Shown here: in pieces, positions 6,336-12,619 of the stretch
Numbering within the stretch: position 1 is the stretch's first letter
How the letters are laid out: every line of letters starts with the position of its first letter
DNA from: Gemmatimonadota bacterium
GTDB lineage: Bacteria; GCA-2686955
Direction of reading: 5' to 3'
Assembly (NCBI GenBank): GCA_002686955.1
Contig: NYZA01000025.1
Coordinates: 1 to 13,807, forward strand
DNA: 13,807 nucleotides
The notes under the pieces: generated by a model
What the model was told of the DNA's origin: nothing
Seen by the model: the letters and a program-made list of their open reading frames with translations, nothing else
Databases searched by the model: none
Program-made: the position numbers and the translations under genes

Positions 6336-6786
6336 CGTGTTCTTTTTGGCAACCGTCGTCGCCCTCGCTCTGCTCTCGGTGTCACCAGTTTCAGCACGGG
6401 CCCCTCGCGTGAGCGAGGTGGCCGGCGAGGTGATCTGCCCCTGCCCCGACGATTGCATGCGGGTGCTGGGCGATTGTGTCTGCGGCTACGCCGAAGGGTA
6501 CAGGAGCGAGATCGACAGCTTGCTGAGCTCGGGGCTCGACGCGGGCCAGGCGAAGGAGGCATTCTTGGCCACGCATGGCGAGCGCTTCAGGGCCTCGCCG
6601 AAGTTCAGCGGAGCGGGGCTTCTGCTCTGGGTGGTGCCGCCTATGATCGTGATCCTCTCGCTGGCCGGACTGGTTCGGGTCGTGCGACGGTGGTCGATTG
6701 CTCCGGCACCGGCGGCCGGGGGGGCATCGGTGAGCGAGGAGGAGGCGGCGCGATTCGAAGCGGATCTGGAGGAGCTCGATGCGTAG
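6325..6786 (+). CDS. ccmH: divergent CcmH-like protein with a five-cysteine cluster
   Basis: CcmH normally holds apocytochrome thiols reduced through LRCXXCQ. This 153-residue protein has a signal peptide (residues 1 to ~24, ending VSA), a short periplasmic domain, then a membrane helix (residues ~93-117) and a cytoplasmic acidic tail. The second half of the domain is CcmH-like: a helix with EGYRSEIDSLL, 'GLDAGQAKEAFLATHGERF', and SPKFSGAGLLLWVVPP, equivalent to the family's 'YG..VL..PP....LLW..P'. The LRCXXCQ motif is missing. Instead the cysteines are Cys38, Cys40, Cys44, Cys51 and Cys53 in a CPCPDDC...CVC arrangement, which could bind a metal or act in thiol exchange. The ATG at 6325 is preferred over the one at 6292 because it starts the signal peptide. 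It overlaps ccmF and the next gene. The symbol reflects position and partial homology, not proven equivalence. Confidence 0.75.
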   Translation: MRASVFFLATVVALALLSVSPVSARAPRVSEVAGEVICPCPDDCMRVLGDCVCGYAEGYRSEIDSLLSSGLDAGQAKEAFLATHGERFRASPKFSGAGLLLWVVPPMIVILSLAGLVRVVRRWSIAPAPAAGGASVSEEEAARFEADLEELDA

Positions 6787-8062
6787 AGTAGAAGTCGTCG
6801 CTTGCGCGTTTCTCGTCGCGGGATCGGCGCTGGGCACACCGAACGACGGCACCATCGTGGGACGGATGGAGAATCGCACACCGGGCGGTGCGCCGGTCGC
6901 CGGCATCGAAGTGAACCTTCTCTCTCCCCGGCAGTCGGGCGACGAACCGGCCCTGAACGCCCGGACCGACAACGCCGGATCGTTCGTGTTCAAAGGGCTT
7001 GATCGCGATCCCGATGCCTCTTATGTGGTCGGAGCTCGCTTCGAGGGCGTTCCCTATATCACCGATTTCGCGAGCTTCGAAGAGGGGGAGAGCAGCCTCG
7101 ATCTCGATATTCGGGTCTACGATGCGACGAGCGATCCCTCTGAAATCGAGATTGCGCGCGTTCACACCGTAATCGAGCGCTCCGATGAGGGCGGGCATCA
7201 CGTTCGAGAGTCGATCGCCTTTCGCAATTCGGGAGATCGCGCTTTCATGCCGGCCGAGCCGGGGGCGGTGAGCTTCGGGCTGGCCCTTTTCCCGGGGGCG
7301 GGCGATCTGCACCATGGTGGCGGCTTTCTGACCGGGTTGATCGAGGCGGTCGACGGACGAGCGAGCTACCACGGGCCCCTCTATCCGGGTGAGACCACCG
7401 GGCTGATCGGCTATTCGCTGCCGGCTGGGGCGCCCCTCGCTCCGCTCACGCGCAGCTTCGACTACCCGGTGGAGCGCCTCGATCTGCACGTGGCGGAGGG
7501 GGTTGGCGGGCTGGTCGGCGAGGGCTGGGTATCGCTCGAGGCTCCGGAAGGGGTGCACGGTGTTCCCTATTCCTCTTGGTCGCGGGCGGGAGCGCGGGCC
7601 GGGGAGAGGGTGCGAATCGCCTTCTCGGATTCCGCGCGCGCGCGGCGGGCGGGGGCCGATCCTCTCGTCGTGCTGAGCATTGGAATTGGCGCCTTGGCGC
7701 TCGTACTGCTCTGGGTGCTCGCGCCTTTCCGCGGTGGGATCGAAGCGGCGGCGGAGATACGGATCGATCCGCTGGCGGACCTCGAACGGGAACGGGCGGC
7801 GCTTCTGCGCTCGGTCCGCGATCTCGATTTCGATCATCAGATGGGCAAGCTCTCGGACGAGGACTACCGGCCGCTCAGGGACGAGCTGAGGGCGCGGGGG
7901 GTGGCGATCACCAAGGAGCTCGATGCCCGCCGCTCCGCCGGGGCGAAGAAGAGGGGAGCCTCCGCGCCGGTCTGTTCCGAATGTGGCGCCACGGTGCGGC
8001 GCAAGGACCGCTACTGCGCCTCGTGCGGAGCGTCGCTCGCGCAACCGGCGGCGCGGGGGTGA
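6779..8062 (+). CDS. CcmI-like membrane protein with outer carboxypeptidase-regulatory-like domain and cytoplasmic zinc ribbon
   Basis: A 427-residue single-pass protein between ccmH and ccmA. Order of parts: signal peptide (1 to ~20); a carboxypeptidase-regulatory-like beta sandwich (residues ~22-115: GTIVGRMENRT, then the 'TDNAGSFVFKGL' pattern); a second beta-rich periplasmic region to ~290; a membrane helix (~295-316, VVLSIGIGALALVLLWVL); a charged coil (~330-380) with LRSVRDLDFDHQMGKLSDEDY, very like the start of CcmI-type subunits; and a C-terminal zinc ribbon with Cys399, Cys402, Cys413 and Cys416. CcmI normally presents apocytochrome to CcmF/H through periplasmic TPR repeats. Here no TPR is seen and the beta domain may do the presenting, which is inference. 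The ATG at 6779 overlaps the ccmH end by 8 bases, and the stop overlaps the GTG of ccmA. Confidence 0.75.
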   Translation: MRRVEVVACAFLVAGSALGTPNDGTIVGRMENRTPGGAPVAGIEVNLLSPRQSGDEPALNARTDNAGSFVFKGLDRDPDASYVVGARFEGVPYITDFASFEEGESSLDLDIRVYDATSDPSEIEIARVHTVIERSDEGGHHVRESIAFRNSGDRAFMPAEPGAVSFGLALFPGAGDLHHGGGFLTGLIEAVDGRASYHGPLYPGETTGLIGYSLPAGAPLAPLTRSFDYPVERLDLHVAEGVGGLVGEGWVSLEAPEGVHGVPYSSWSRAGARAGERVRIAFSDSARARRAGADPLVVLSIGIGALALVLLWVLAPFRGGIEAAAEIRIDPLADLERERAALLRSVRDLDFDHQMGKLSDEDYRPLRDELRARGVAITKELDARRSAGAKKRGASAPVCSECGATVRRKDRYCASCGASLAQPAARG

Positions 8063-8778
8063 GCGCCTCGCATCTGCGGATCGATGGACTGACGAAGCGC
8101 TTCGGCCCGCACCGCGTCTTGGAGTCGATCTCCTTCGATCTTCGCACGGGCGAGGTCGCGGCGCTGCTCGGGGCGAACGGGGTCGGCAAGACGACTACCC
8201 TGAACTGCCTCGCCGGCCTGGCGCGGATCGACGGCGGCCGAATTCTGATGCGAGGGGCGCCTTTCGATCGCCGCGACCCCGGCCACCGCTCCCGCATCGG
8301 TGTCGTCTCTCACGACACCTTTCTCTACTCGGAGCTGACCGTCCGGGAGAACTTGCTCCTCCATGCCCGCATTCACCGTCTGCCCGATGCGCGCGTCGAC
8401 GAGGTGATGGCCGAGCTGGAGTTACGCCGCTTCGGCGACACCCGCATTGGCCACCTTTCGCGCGGATGGAGACAGCGCAGCGGCGTGGCGAGAGCGATTT
8501 TGCACCGCCCCGAGCTCCTGCTGCTCGACGAGCCTTTCAGCGGTCTAGACCTACGCGCGACTCGGCTTCTGCGCGAGCTTCTGGCCCGCCTCAAGAACGC
8601 CGATCGCTCGATCCTCTTGACCACCCACGATCTCGGCGCGACCCGGGAGCTGGCCGATCGGGTCATCGTGCTCGATCGACGCAGCATCGCCTTCGACGGG
8701 CCGACAGCCGAGCTCTCCGCCGCCGACCTCGACGCGCTTCTCGCCGGACCACCACGGGCCGAGGCGGCCCCCTCATGA
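8059..8778 (+). CDS. ccmA: haem exporter ATP-binding subunit CcmA
   Basis: The ATPase of the CcmABCD complex, which releases holo-CcmE. The 239-residue product starts at a GTG overlapping the previous stop (GTGA). Walker A is GANGVGKTT (residues 38-46), the ABC signature is LSRGWRQR (from residue 133), Walker B is LLLLDEPFSG with Asp157/Glu158, and the switch histidine is His190 in LLTTHDLG. The D-loop SGLDLRA is present. The usual Q-loop glutamine is replaced: the segment reads GVVSHDTFLYSELTVREN, the shape typical of CcmA ('H.T.LY..LT..ENL'). Context with ccmB and ccmC directly downstream makes CcmA much more likely than a generic ABC transporter. Confidence 0.93.
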   Translation: MSASHLRIDGLTKRFGPHRVLESISFDLRTGEVAALLGANGVGKTTTLNCLAGLARIDGGRILMRGAPFDRRDPGHRSRIGVVSHDTFLYSELTVRENLLLHARIHRLPDARVDEVMAELELRRFGDTRIGHLSRGWRQRSGVARAILHRPELLLLDEPFSGLDLRATRLLRELLARLKNADRSILLTTHDLGATRELADRVIVLDRRSIAFDGPTAELSAADLDALLAGPPRAEAAPS

Positions 8779-9458
8779 CCGAGCTGCTCCGAGACATCCG
8801 CCTCATCGCCGCCAAAGACCTGGCGGTCGAGCTTCGCTCCAAACAGATGCTCACCGCAGCCGGCGTATTCGGCGTGCTGATCCTGGTCGTCTTCAACCTC
8901 GGATTCCACCCCGACGAGCGCGATCCGATCGCGATGACCCCCGGCGTGCTCTGGGCGGCCTTCCTCTTCGCGGGCAATCTGGCGCTCGAGCGCAGCCTCT
9001 CGATGGAGCGGAACGACGGGTGCATCCTAGGGCTGCTCGTGAGCCCGATCGATCGCGGTGCGATCTACCTCGGGAAGTTCGCCGCCAATCTCGCGGTGCT
9101 GCTCGTCGTCGAGGCCTTCTTGCTCACCCTCCATCTGCTCTTCTTCTCGATGGTGCTGAGCCCGCAACAGTGGCTGCTTCTCGCCTCGCTCGCGTTCCTC
9201 GGCAGCGCGGGCTACGTCGCGGTCGGCACTCTGATGACCGCGGTGGCCGGCGGAACCGGGCACAAAGAGCTCGTTCTGCCTCTGCTCCTCATCCCCCTGG
9301 CGGCCCCGATCCTGATCGGCGCCGTGCGAGCGACCACCGCCCTGCTCCACGGGGCGGGCTGGGGCGATCTGCTCTTCTGGTTTCAACTGATGCTGGCTTA
9401 CGATGGCGTCTTTCTGACCGCCGGTTTTCTTCTTTTCGAATTCGCCCTAGAGGAGTGA
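8775..9458 (+). CDS. ccmB: haem exporter membrane subunit CcmB
   Basis: A 227-residue membrane protein that forms the ABC complex with CcmA. About six hydrophobic helices can be counted. The N-terminal cytoplasmic helix AAKDLAVELRSKQML precedes the first span (GVFGVLILVVFNLGF). The conserved block ALERSLSMERNDGCILGLLVSP corresponds to the CcmB pattern 'LER.F..D...G.LE.LL..P'. LPLLLIPLAAPILIGAVRAT is the typical fifth-helix region. The start overlaps the ccmA stop (ATGA) and the stop lies one base before the GTG of ccmC, so the three subunits should be made in step. Confidence 0.93.
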   Translation: MTELLRDIRLIAAKDLAVELRSKQMLTAAGVFGVLILVVFNLGFHPDERDPIAMTPGVLWAAFLFAGNLALERSLSMERNDGCILGLLVSPIDRGAIYLGKFAANLAVLLVVEAFLLTLHLLFFSMVLSPQQWLLLASLAFLGSAGYVAVGTLMTAVAGGTGHKELVLPLLLIPLAAPILIGAVRATTALLHGAGWGDLLFWFQLMLAYDGVFLTAGFLLFEFALEE

Positions 9459-9459
9459 C

Positions 9460-10149
9460 GTGGACTCCAACCCCTTCCTGAATCTGCTGAAACGAGGCAG
9501 CAATGTCGCGGGGAGTGCCGCCCTCGTTCTCCTCTGCGTGCATCTCTACGCGGCCTTCTTCGTGGCGCCCGAGGAGGTGGTGCAGGGTGCGATTCAGCGA
9601 ATCTTCTATGTGCACGTGCCCGCGGCCGTCAACGCCTTCCTCGCCTTTATCGTTGCCGGCATCGGCAGCGTCGCCTACCTCTGGAACCGCGGCCGCGCGT
9701 GGGACGCGACCGCCGTGGCGTCGGCCGAAGTCGGCGTATTCTGGGGCGCGATCGTATTGATCACCGGTCCCCTCTGGGCGAAGCCGGTCTGGGGCGCCTG
9801 GTGGACGTGGGACGCCCGCCTCACATCGACCCTGATCCTCTGGCTGACCTTCGTCGCCTACCGCCTCGTGCGGGAGCTGGCCGGCGGGGGGGAAAAGGGC
9901 GCCCGCTTCGCCGCCATCCTGGCGATCGTCGGCACCCTCAACATCCCCTTCGTGAGGATCTCGACCGAGAAGTTCCGCACCCTGCATCCCGGCAACGTCG
10001 CCAAAGCGGGCCTCGACCCGACGATGCACAAGGTCCTCTTCCTCGGCATGGGGACCTTCTTCCTCTTCACCCTTTTCCTCCTCGGCAAACGGATCCTGCT
10101 CGAAGAGCTGCGGGACCGGCGGCTCGCGATCGAGCTGGAGGGCTCCTGA
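9460..10149 (+). CDS. ccmC: haem export/CcmE-loading protein CcmC
   Basis: CcmC positions haem for covalent attachment to CcmE. The 229-residue product has six predicted helices and the WWD motif WGAWWTWDARLTSTLILWL, with the core at residues 111-118. Two ligand histidines are visible: His52 in FYVHVPAA and His176 in FRTLHPG. NIPFVRISTEKFRTLH matches the conserved stretch before the second histidine ('N.PIV..SV..W.TLHQ'). The start is GTG at 9460, preceded by AGAGGAG that also overlaps the ccmB stop. Length and motifs are normal for the family. CcsA/CcsB of System II also has a WWD motif but is longer, and the neighbours exclude it. Confidence 0.94.
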   Translation: MDSNPFLNLLKRGSNVAGSAALVLLCVHLYAAFFVAPEEVVQGAIQRIFYVHVPAAVNAFLAFIVAGIGSVAYLWNRGRAWDATAVASAEVGVFWGAIVLITGPLWAKPVWGAWWTWDARLTSTLILWLTFVAYRLVRELAGGGEKGARFAAILAIVGTLNIPFVRISTEKFRTLHPGNVAKAGLDPTMHKVLFLGMGTFFLFTLFLLGKRILLEELRDRRLAIELEGS

Positions 10150-10307
10150 TGGAAACGACCGGCAGAATCGCGTGCCATGTTGCGCTCTCGTACGGCGTGA
10201 CGGTGGTGGGTCTGGCCCTCTATGCGTGGTCGGTGCTGAGGCGGATCCGGGGGGAGGGGGAGAAGATCGACGCGCTGGGGAGGCAGGCCGGGACTGACGC
10301 GCGATAG
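10149..10307 (+). CDS. ccmD: small haem exporter subunit CcmD
   Basis: A 52-residue single-pass protein whose ATG overlaps the ccmC stop (TGATG). The helix spans about residues 12-30 (ALSYGVTVVGLALYAWSVL) and is followed by a basic-acidic cytoplasmic tail, RRIRGEGEKID. CcmD proteins are poorly conserved in sequence; the assignment rests on size, one helix ending in 'Y.....' then RR, and position directly after ccmC. In E. coli CcmD stabilises the CcmABC complex and helps release holo-CcmE. It ends the tight operon; the next gene starts 39 bases later. Confidence 0.82.
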   Translation: METTGRIACHVALSYGVTVVGLALYAWSVLRRIRGEGEKIDALGRQAGTDAR

Positions 10308-10345
10308 CTCGCCCGGCCGCCGCTCGCCGAGCGCATTCTCTCCCC

Positions 10346-10636
10346 ATGTCGATACTGTGCCCCACGCCCCCCGAGCATCTGATCGACGTGCGCGAGCTCC
10401 TCGCCCGAGGCGGAGACCTGCTTCGTGCCCTCGGCGACGCCCCGAGAAAGGACGGAGGATTCTTACCATTGACGCTCGTCTGGCTCCTCGGGCAGCTCTC
10501 GATCGAAGCGATTGGAAAAGCCGAGGGTCTGACCCCGGATGAGACCCGAGGGCTCGAGCGGTTTCGAGATCGGCTAGTGGAGACCCTGAGCGAGCTGACC
10601 CTCCCCGACGACGATCGAGGAGCGTCTCACCGATAG
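10346..10636 (+). CDS. unknown small protein (96 aa), possibly frameshifted at its 3' end
   Basis: A soluble-looking protein starting MSILCPTPPEHLIDVRELL, with a long helical middle (LTLVWLLGQLSIEAIGKAEGL) and a C-terminal helix RGLERFRDRLVETLSELTLPDD. I do not recognise the family. It has no clear Shine-Dalgarno but sits 39 bases after ccmD on the same strand, so it may be a passenger of the operon. The ending DRGASHR is unlike the rest. In a neighbouring frame the DNA stays open with the same GC-rich third positions to a TGA at 10705-10707, encoding IEERLTDRAQLPLELNAYF and more. A single indel near 10605-10615 would join the two into a ~120-residue protein. Confidence 0.45.
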   Translation: MSILCPTPPEHLIDVRELLARGGDLLRALGDAPRKDGGFLPLTLVWLLGQLSIEAIGKAEGLTPDETRGLERFRDRLVETLSELTLPDDDRGASHR

Positions 10637-10836
10637 AGCCCAGCTCCCCCTCGAGCTCAATGCGTACTTCCTGAGAATCAAGAAGGGGGGGAGGATCGCG
10701 CACTGATTCGCTGGTCTCCGCCTCTCGCGGCCAGGCATGCCCCGCGGCTCCGCGTCCCCGAACCTGTGATTCAGTTTTGCTCGTCGGCGTGATGCGAGAT
10801 CTCTCGGGTGCAGCGTTTGGTGTCGCCCCTTTGTCT
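10637..10836. other. convergent intergenic region with a coding-like remnant
   Basis: Lies between the unknown + strand gene and the convergent metallo-hydrolase. The first ~70 bases look like the out-of-frame tail of the upstream gene (codons ending mostly in G or C until TGA at 10705). From about 10708 to 10836 I see no gene. A short GC palindrome near 10742-10754 has a loop too small for a good hairpin and no T-run, so no terminator is called. The AT-richer stretch just before 10837 may contain the transcript end. Confidence 0.4.
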
Positions 10837-11670
10837 TCAATAAACCCCAAGATCCCGCCCAAAGACCACCGGCCCGCCGAACTCTCGCTTTACTTCGGCC
10901 ACGAGCTGCTCCGGTGAGCATCCCCACATGAGCTGGTGGTACAGCACCAATTGCCCGGGTCGAATCCGTTGGGCGAGCCGGCCTAGCTCCGCGGCGGAGG
11001 TGTGGAAGCTGCTGTGGTAGGTCCGCCGGGGGGCGGGCTGGGCCTGGAGGGTCGCGTCGCAGTAGACCTCGTGGACCAGAACGTCGCAACCGCGGGCGGC
11101 GGCTACCAGCGACTCGGACGGGGCGGTGTCGCCCGAGACGACGATCGACCGGTCGGCCGCGTCGAAGCGGTAGCCGTAGGCGTGCTCCCAGCTGCCGTGC
11201 TCGACCTCGAAGGCCGTGACGCGCACCCGCTCGTCCTCATGAACGACTCCGGGCGCCACTTCGTGGACCACGACACCCGCGCCGGCCGGATCGGCGCGCT
11301 CCAATCCGGTCGTGCGCACGCCGATATCTTCGGCGTAAGCGGCACGGATCAGCTCCGCCATCTTTTGTGTGCCCGGCGGCCCCCACACTTCGAGCGGCGT
11401 TCGGCGGCCTAGCACCCAGGGCGTCAGGAGCGCGTCGGGGAGGCCGACCGTGTGGTCGGAGTGCAGGTGGGTGAGGAAGGCGCGGGTCAGTCGCCCCGGG
11501 GCGAGCTGCGCGATTCCGGCGGCGAACGCGGCCGAGGCCCGGCGGACCACGCCCGCGCCGAGGTCGACGAGATATGCCCGGTCACCGGAGACGATCGCGG
11601 TGGCCGCGCCGGCCCGGTCCGGCTCCGCGTTGGGGGTGCCGGTTCCCAAGAGGACGACTCGGGTGTTCAA
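10837..11670 (-). CDS. metallo-beta-lactamase-fold hydrolase, RNase Z-like
   Basis: A two-metal hydrolase of about 277 residues. The metal motif HLHSDH is at residues 68-73 (counted from the TTG at 11670), with further ligands likely at His158 (VEHGSWEHAYGYR), Asp181 (VVSGDTAPSE) and His245 (LVLYHQL). VLLGTGTPNAEPDRAG at the start is typical of RNase Z / arylsulfatase-like MBL proteins. The long exosite arm of true tRNase Z is not evident and the later motif is SFHTSAAELG, so the substrate may be a small molecule and not pre-tRNA. The start is uncertain. TTG at 11670 overlaps the stop of the upstream secreted-protein gene (TTGA) and begins right at the first beta strand; a GTG at 11736 would add 22 residues of unlikely sequence. 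No good Shine-Dalgarno precedes either. Confidence 0.8.
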   Translation of the reverse strand: MNTRVVLLGTGTPNAEPDRAGAATAIVSGDRAYLVDLGAGVVRRASAAFAAGIAQLAPGRLTRAFLTHLHSDHTVGLPDALLTPWVLGRRTPLEVWGPPGTQKMAELIRAAYAEDIGVRTTGLERADPAGAGVVVHEVAPGVVHEDERVRVTAFEVEHGSWEHAYGYRFDAADRSIVVSGDTAPSESLVAAARGCDVLVHEVYCDATLQAQPAPRRTYHSSFHTSAAELGRLAQRIRPGQLVLYHQLMWGCSPEQLVAEVKREFGGPVVFGRDLGVY

Positions 11671-12230
11671 TGGGCGGTTCGATTCGGCAATGTGCCGTAG
11701 ATACGAAACGCCATCTCCCAATTGCCGACCCCCCACTCGTCCGCATCATCGACCCGTCGGAACGAGGCCGATTCACAGCCGTCCTCGCAACTGGCCGACC
11801 AGAACCAGTCGATGCCGGCGCCCTGCTCGACGATCGAGATGGCGTACTCACCCGCGGGCACGCGGCGCCGGGGCAGGTCCACGCTGTACTCGTAGACCGG
11901 ACCGCCGCCGAAGCTCACCTCTCGACCCTCGACCTCGCCGAGGTTCAGATCGATTCGTGGAGTCGACTCCGGAAGGCCGTGCCGGGTCCGAAAGCCCCGC
12001 AGGCGGAAGCTGTTCCCTTCTCCGGTGCCCCACCACTCGATGCGCTCGACCCACACGCTCTGGTCGATGGCGACATCGTCGCCCGCTTGATTGTGCGCGT
12101 TCAGCTCGCTCAGAACGGCGACTCCGTAGCCGAGACTGGGATCTCCGTTGTCGAATATCAGCTCTTCGCCTCTGGCGGCGCTGAGCGCCAGAAGGAGGAT
12201 CGTCGAGGTCAGGATCGTCGTCCGCTGCAT
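11667..12230 (-). CDS. secreted beta-sandwich protein, unknown function (187 aa)
   Basis: Begins MQRTTILTSTILLLALSAARG, a good signal peptide with probable cleavage near residue 20-21. The mature part starts ELIFDNGDPSLG and continues with a pattern common in exported proteins of environmental bacteria: 'DNG.P......DDV.....V..I..WG.G' and a closing EMAFRIYGTLP. This suggests a single jelly-roll-like domain, usually with no catalytic assignment. One cysteine pair (SCEDGC near residue 150) could form a disulfide. The ATG at 12230 is preceded by GGAGCAAGAG, a reasonable ribosome site, and is preferred to an upstream in-frame start at 12284. It is followed by the metallo-hydrolase with overlapping stop/start. 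The domain comparison is from memory and moderate in strength. Confidence 0.68.
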   Translation of the reverse strand: MQRTTILTSTILLLALSAARGEELIFDNGDPSLGYGVAVLSELNAHNQAGDDVAIDQSVWVERIEWWGTGEGNSFRLRGFRTRHGLPESTPRIDLNLGEVEGREVSFGGGPVYEYSVDLPRRRVPAGEYAISIVEQGAGIDWFWSASCEDGCESASFRRVDDADEWGVGNWEMAFRIYGTLPNRTAH

Positions 12231-12287
12231 CTCTTGCTCCGGGTTTCGGGAGTGCGTCTCGCAATGCCCGTCCATATGCTCCATACA

Positions 12288-12557
12288 CTAATGATAAGAG
12301 CACGCGCAAAGACAACTCGCCACGGGGTCTCCAACCACGATGTCTTTTGCGAATCCGAAGCCCCAAAGACCTTTGTAGATGAGTGCTGCGGTTCGGCCCC
12401 GGTGAGTGCGGTCGAGCATTACCACCAGAACATCGAGATCGCTATTGGCGCGCATCTCGCCGCGGGCGGCCGATCCGAAGAGAACGATCCGCATGGGGCG
12501 GGCGATCGCCCCGAACCGAGCGCGGAGCTATTCGAGCGTGGAACCTCTGGGCTGCAA
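12288..12557 (-). pseudogene. MNT-type minimal nucleotidyltransferase remnant
   Basis: The frame from ATG 12494 reads MRIVLFGSAARGEMRANSD and LDVLVVM. This contains the pol-beta superfamily signature GSxxxGxxxxxSDxDxxV with both catalytic aspartates. It continues RTAALIYKGLWGFGFAKDIVV as in MNT proteins, but then departs from the family into DPVASCLCACSYH and stops, so the C-terminus is lost or frameshifted. Upstream, the same frame keeps family-like sequence (LRARFGAIARP) but is preceded by an in-frame TAG at 12530-12528; before that LQPRGSTLE reads back to a TTG at 12557. The natural N-terminus is thus interrupted. MNT proteins usually pair with HEPN proteins as toxin-antitoxin systems. No HEPN gene is visible here. 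A shortened product from ATG 12494 cannot be excluded, but it would be incomplete. Confidence 0.6.
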
Positions 12558-12619
12558 GGCAAGCCTTCAAGACCGCCTCGTCGTATCACGCGTGCAGAGA
12601 CAAGCCCGCCCTTCGTCTC

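Noticed and set aside
3570-6458. Long minus-strand open frames opposite ccmE and ccmF
   Set aside because: Arg/His/Pro-rich translations with no domain; both overlap strongly supported ccm genes.
6641-8044. 467-codon minus-strand frame opposite the CcmI-like gene
   Set aside because: The + strand frame has a signal peptide, a membrane helix and a zinc ribbon, and fits the operon overlaps. The antisense frame has none of these.
10742-10754. GC palindrome in the convergent gap as a terminator
   Set aside because: The loop would be only two bases and no T-run follows.
3142-12530. Recoding of TAG as a sense codon (TAG interrupts two family-like frames)
   Set aside because: TAG is also the ordinary stop of ccmF, ccmH, ccmD and the 96-residue gene, each placed exactly where the family should end. 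The code is standard and the interrupted genes are pseudogenes.
12597-12619. Hairpin (GAGAC...GTCTC) just after the FG-GAP stop as a terminator
   Set aside because: Only five clean pairs plus weak extensions, and no T-run on the transcript side. Not enough to call an intrinsic terminator.
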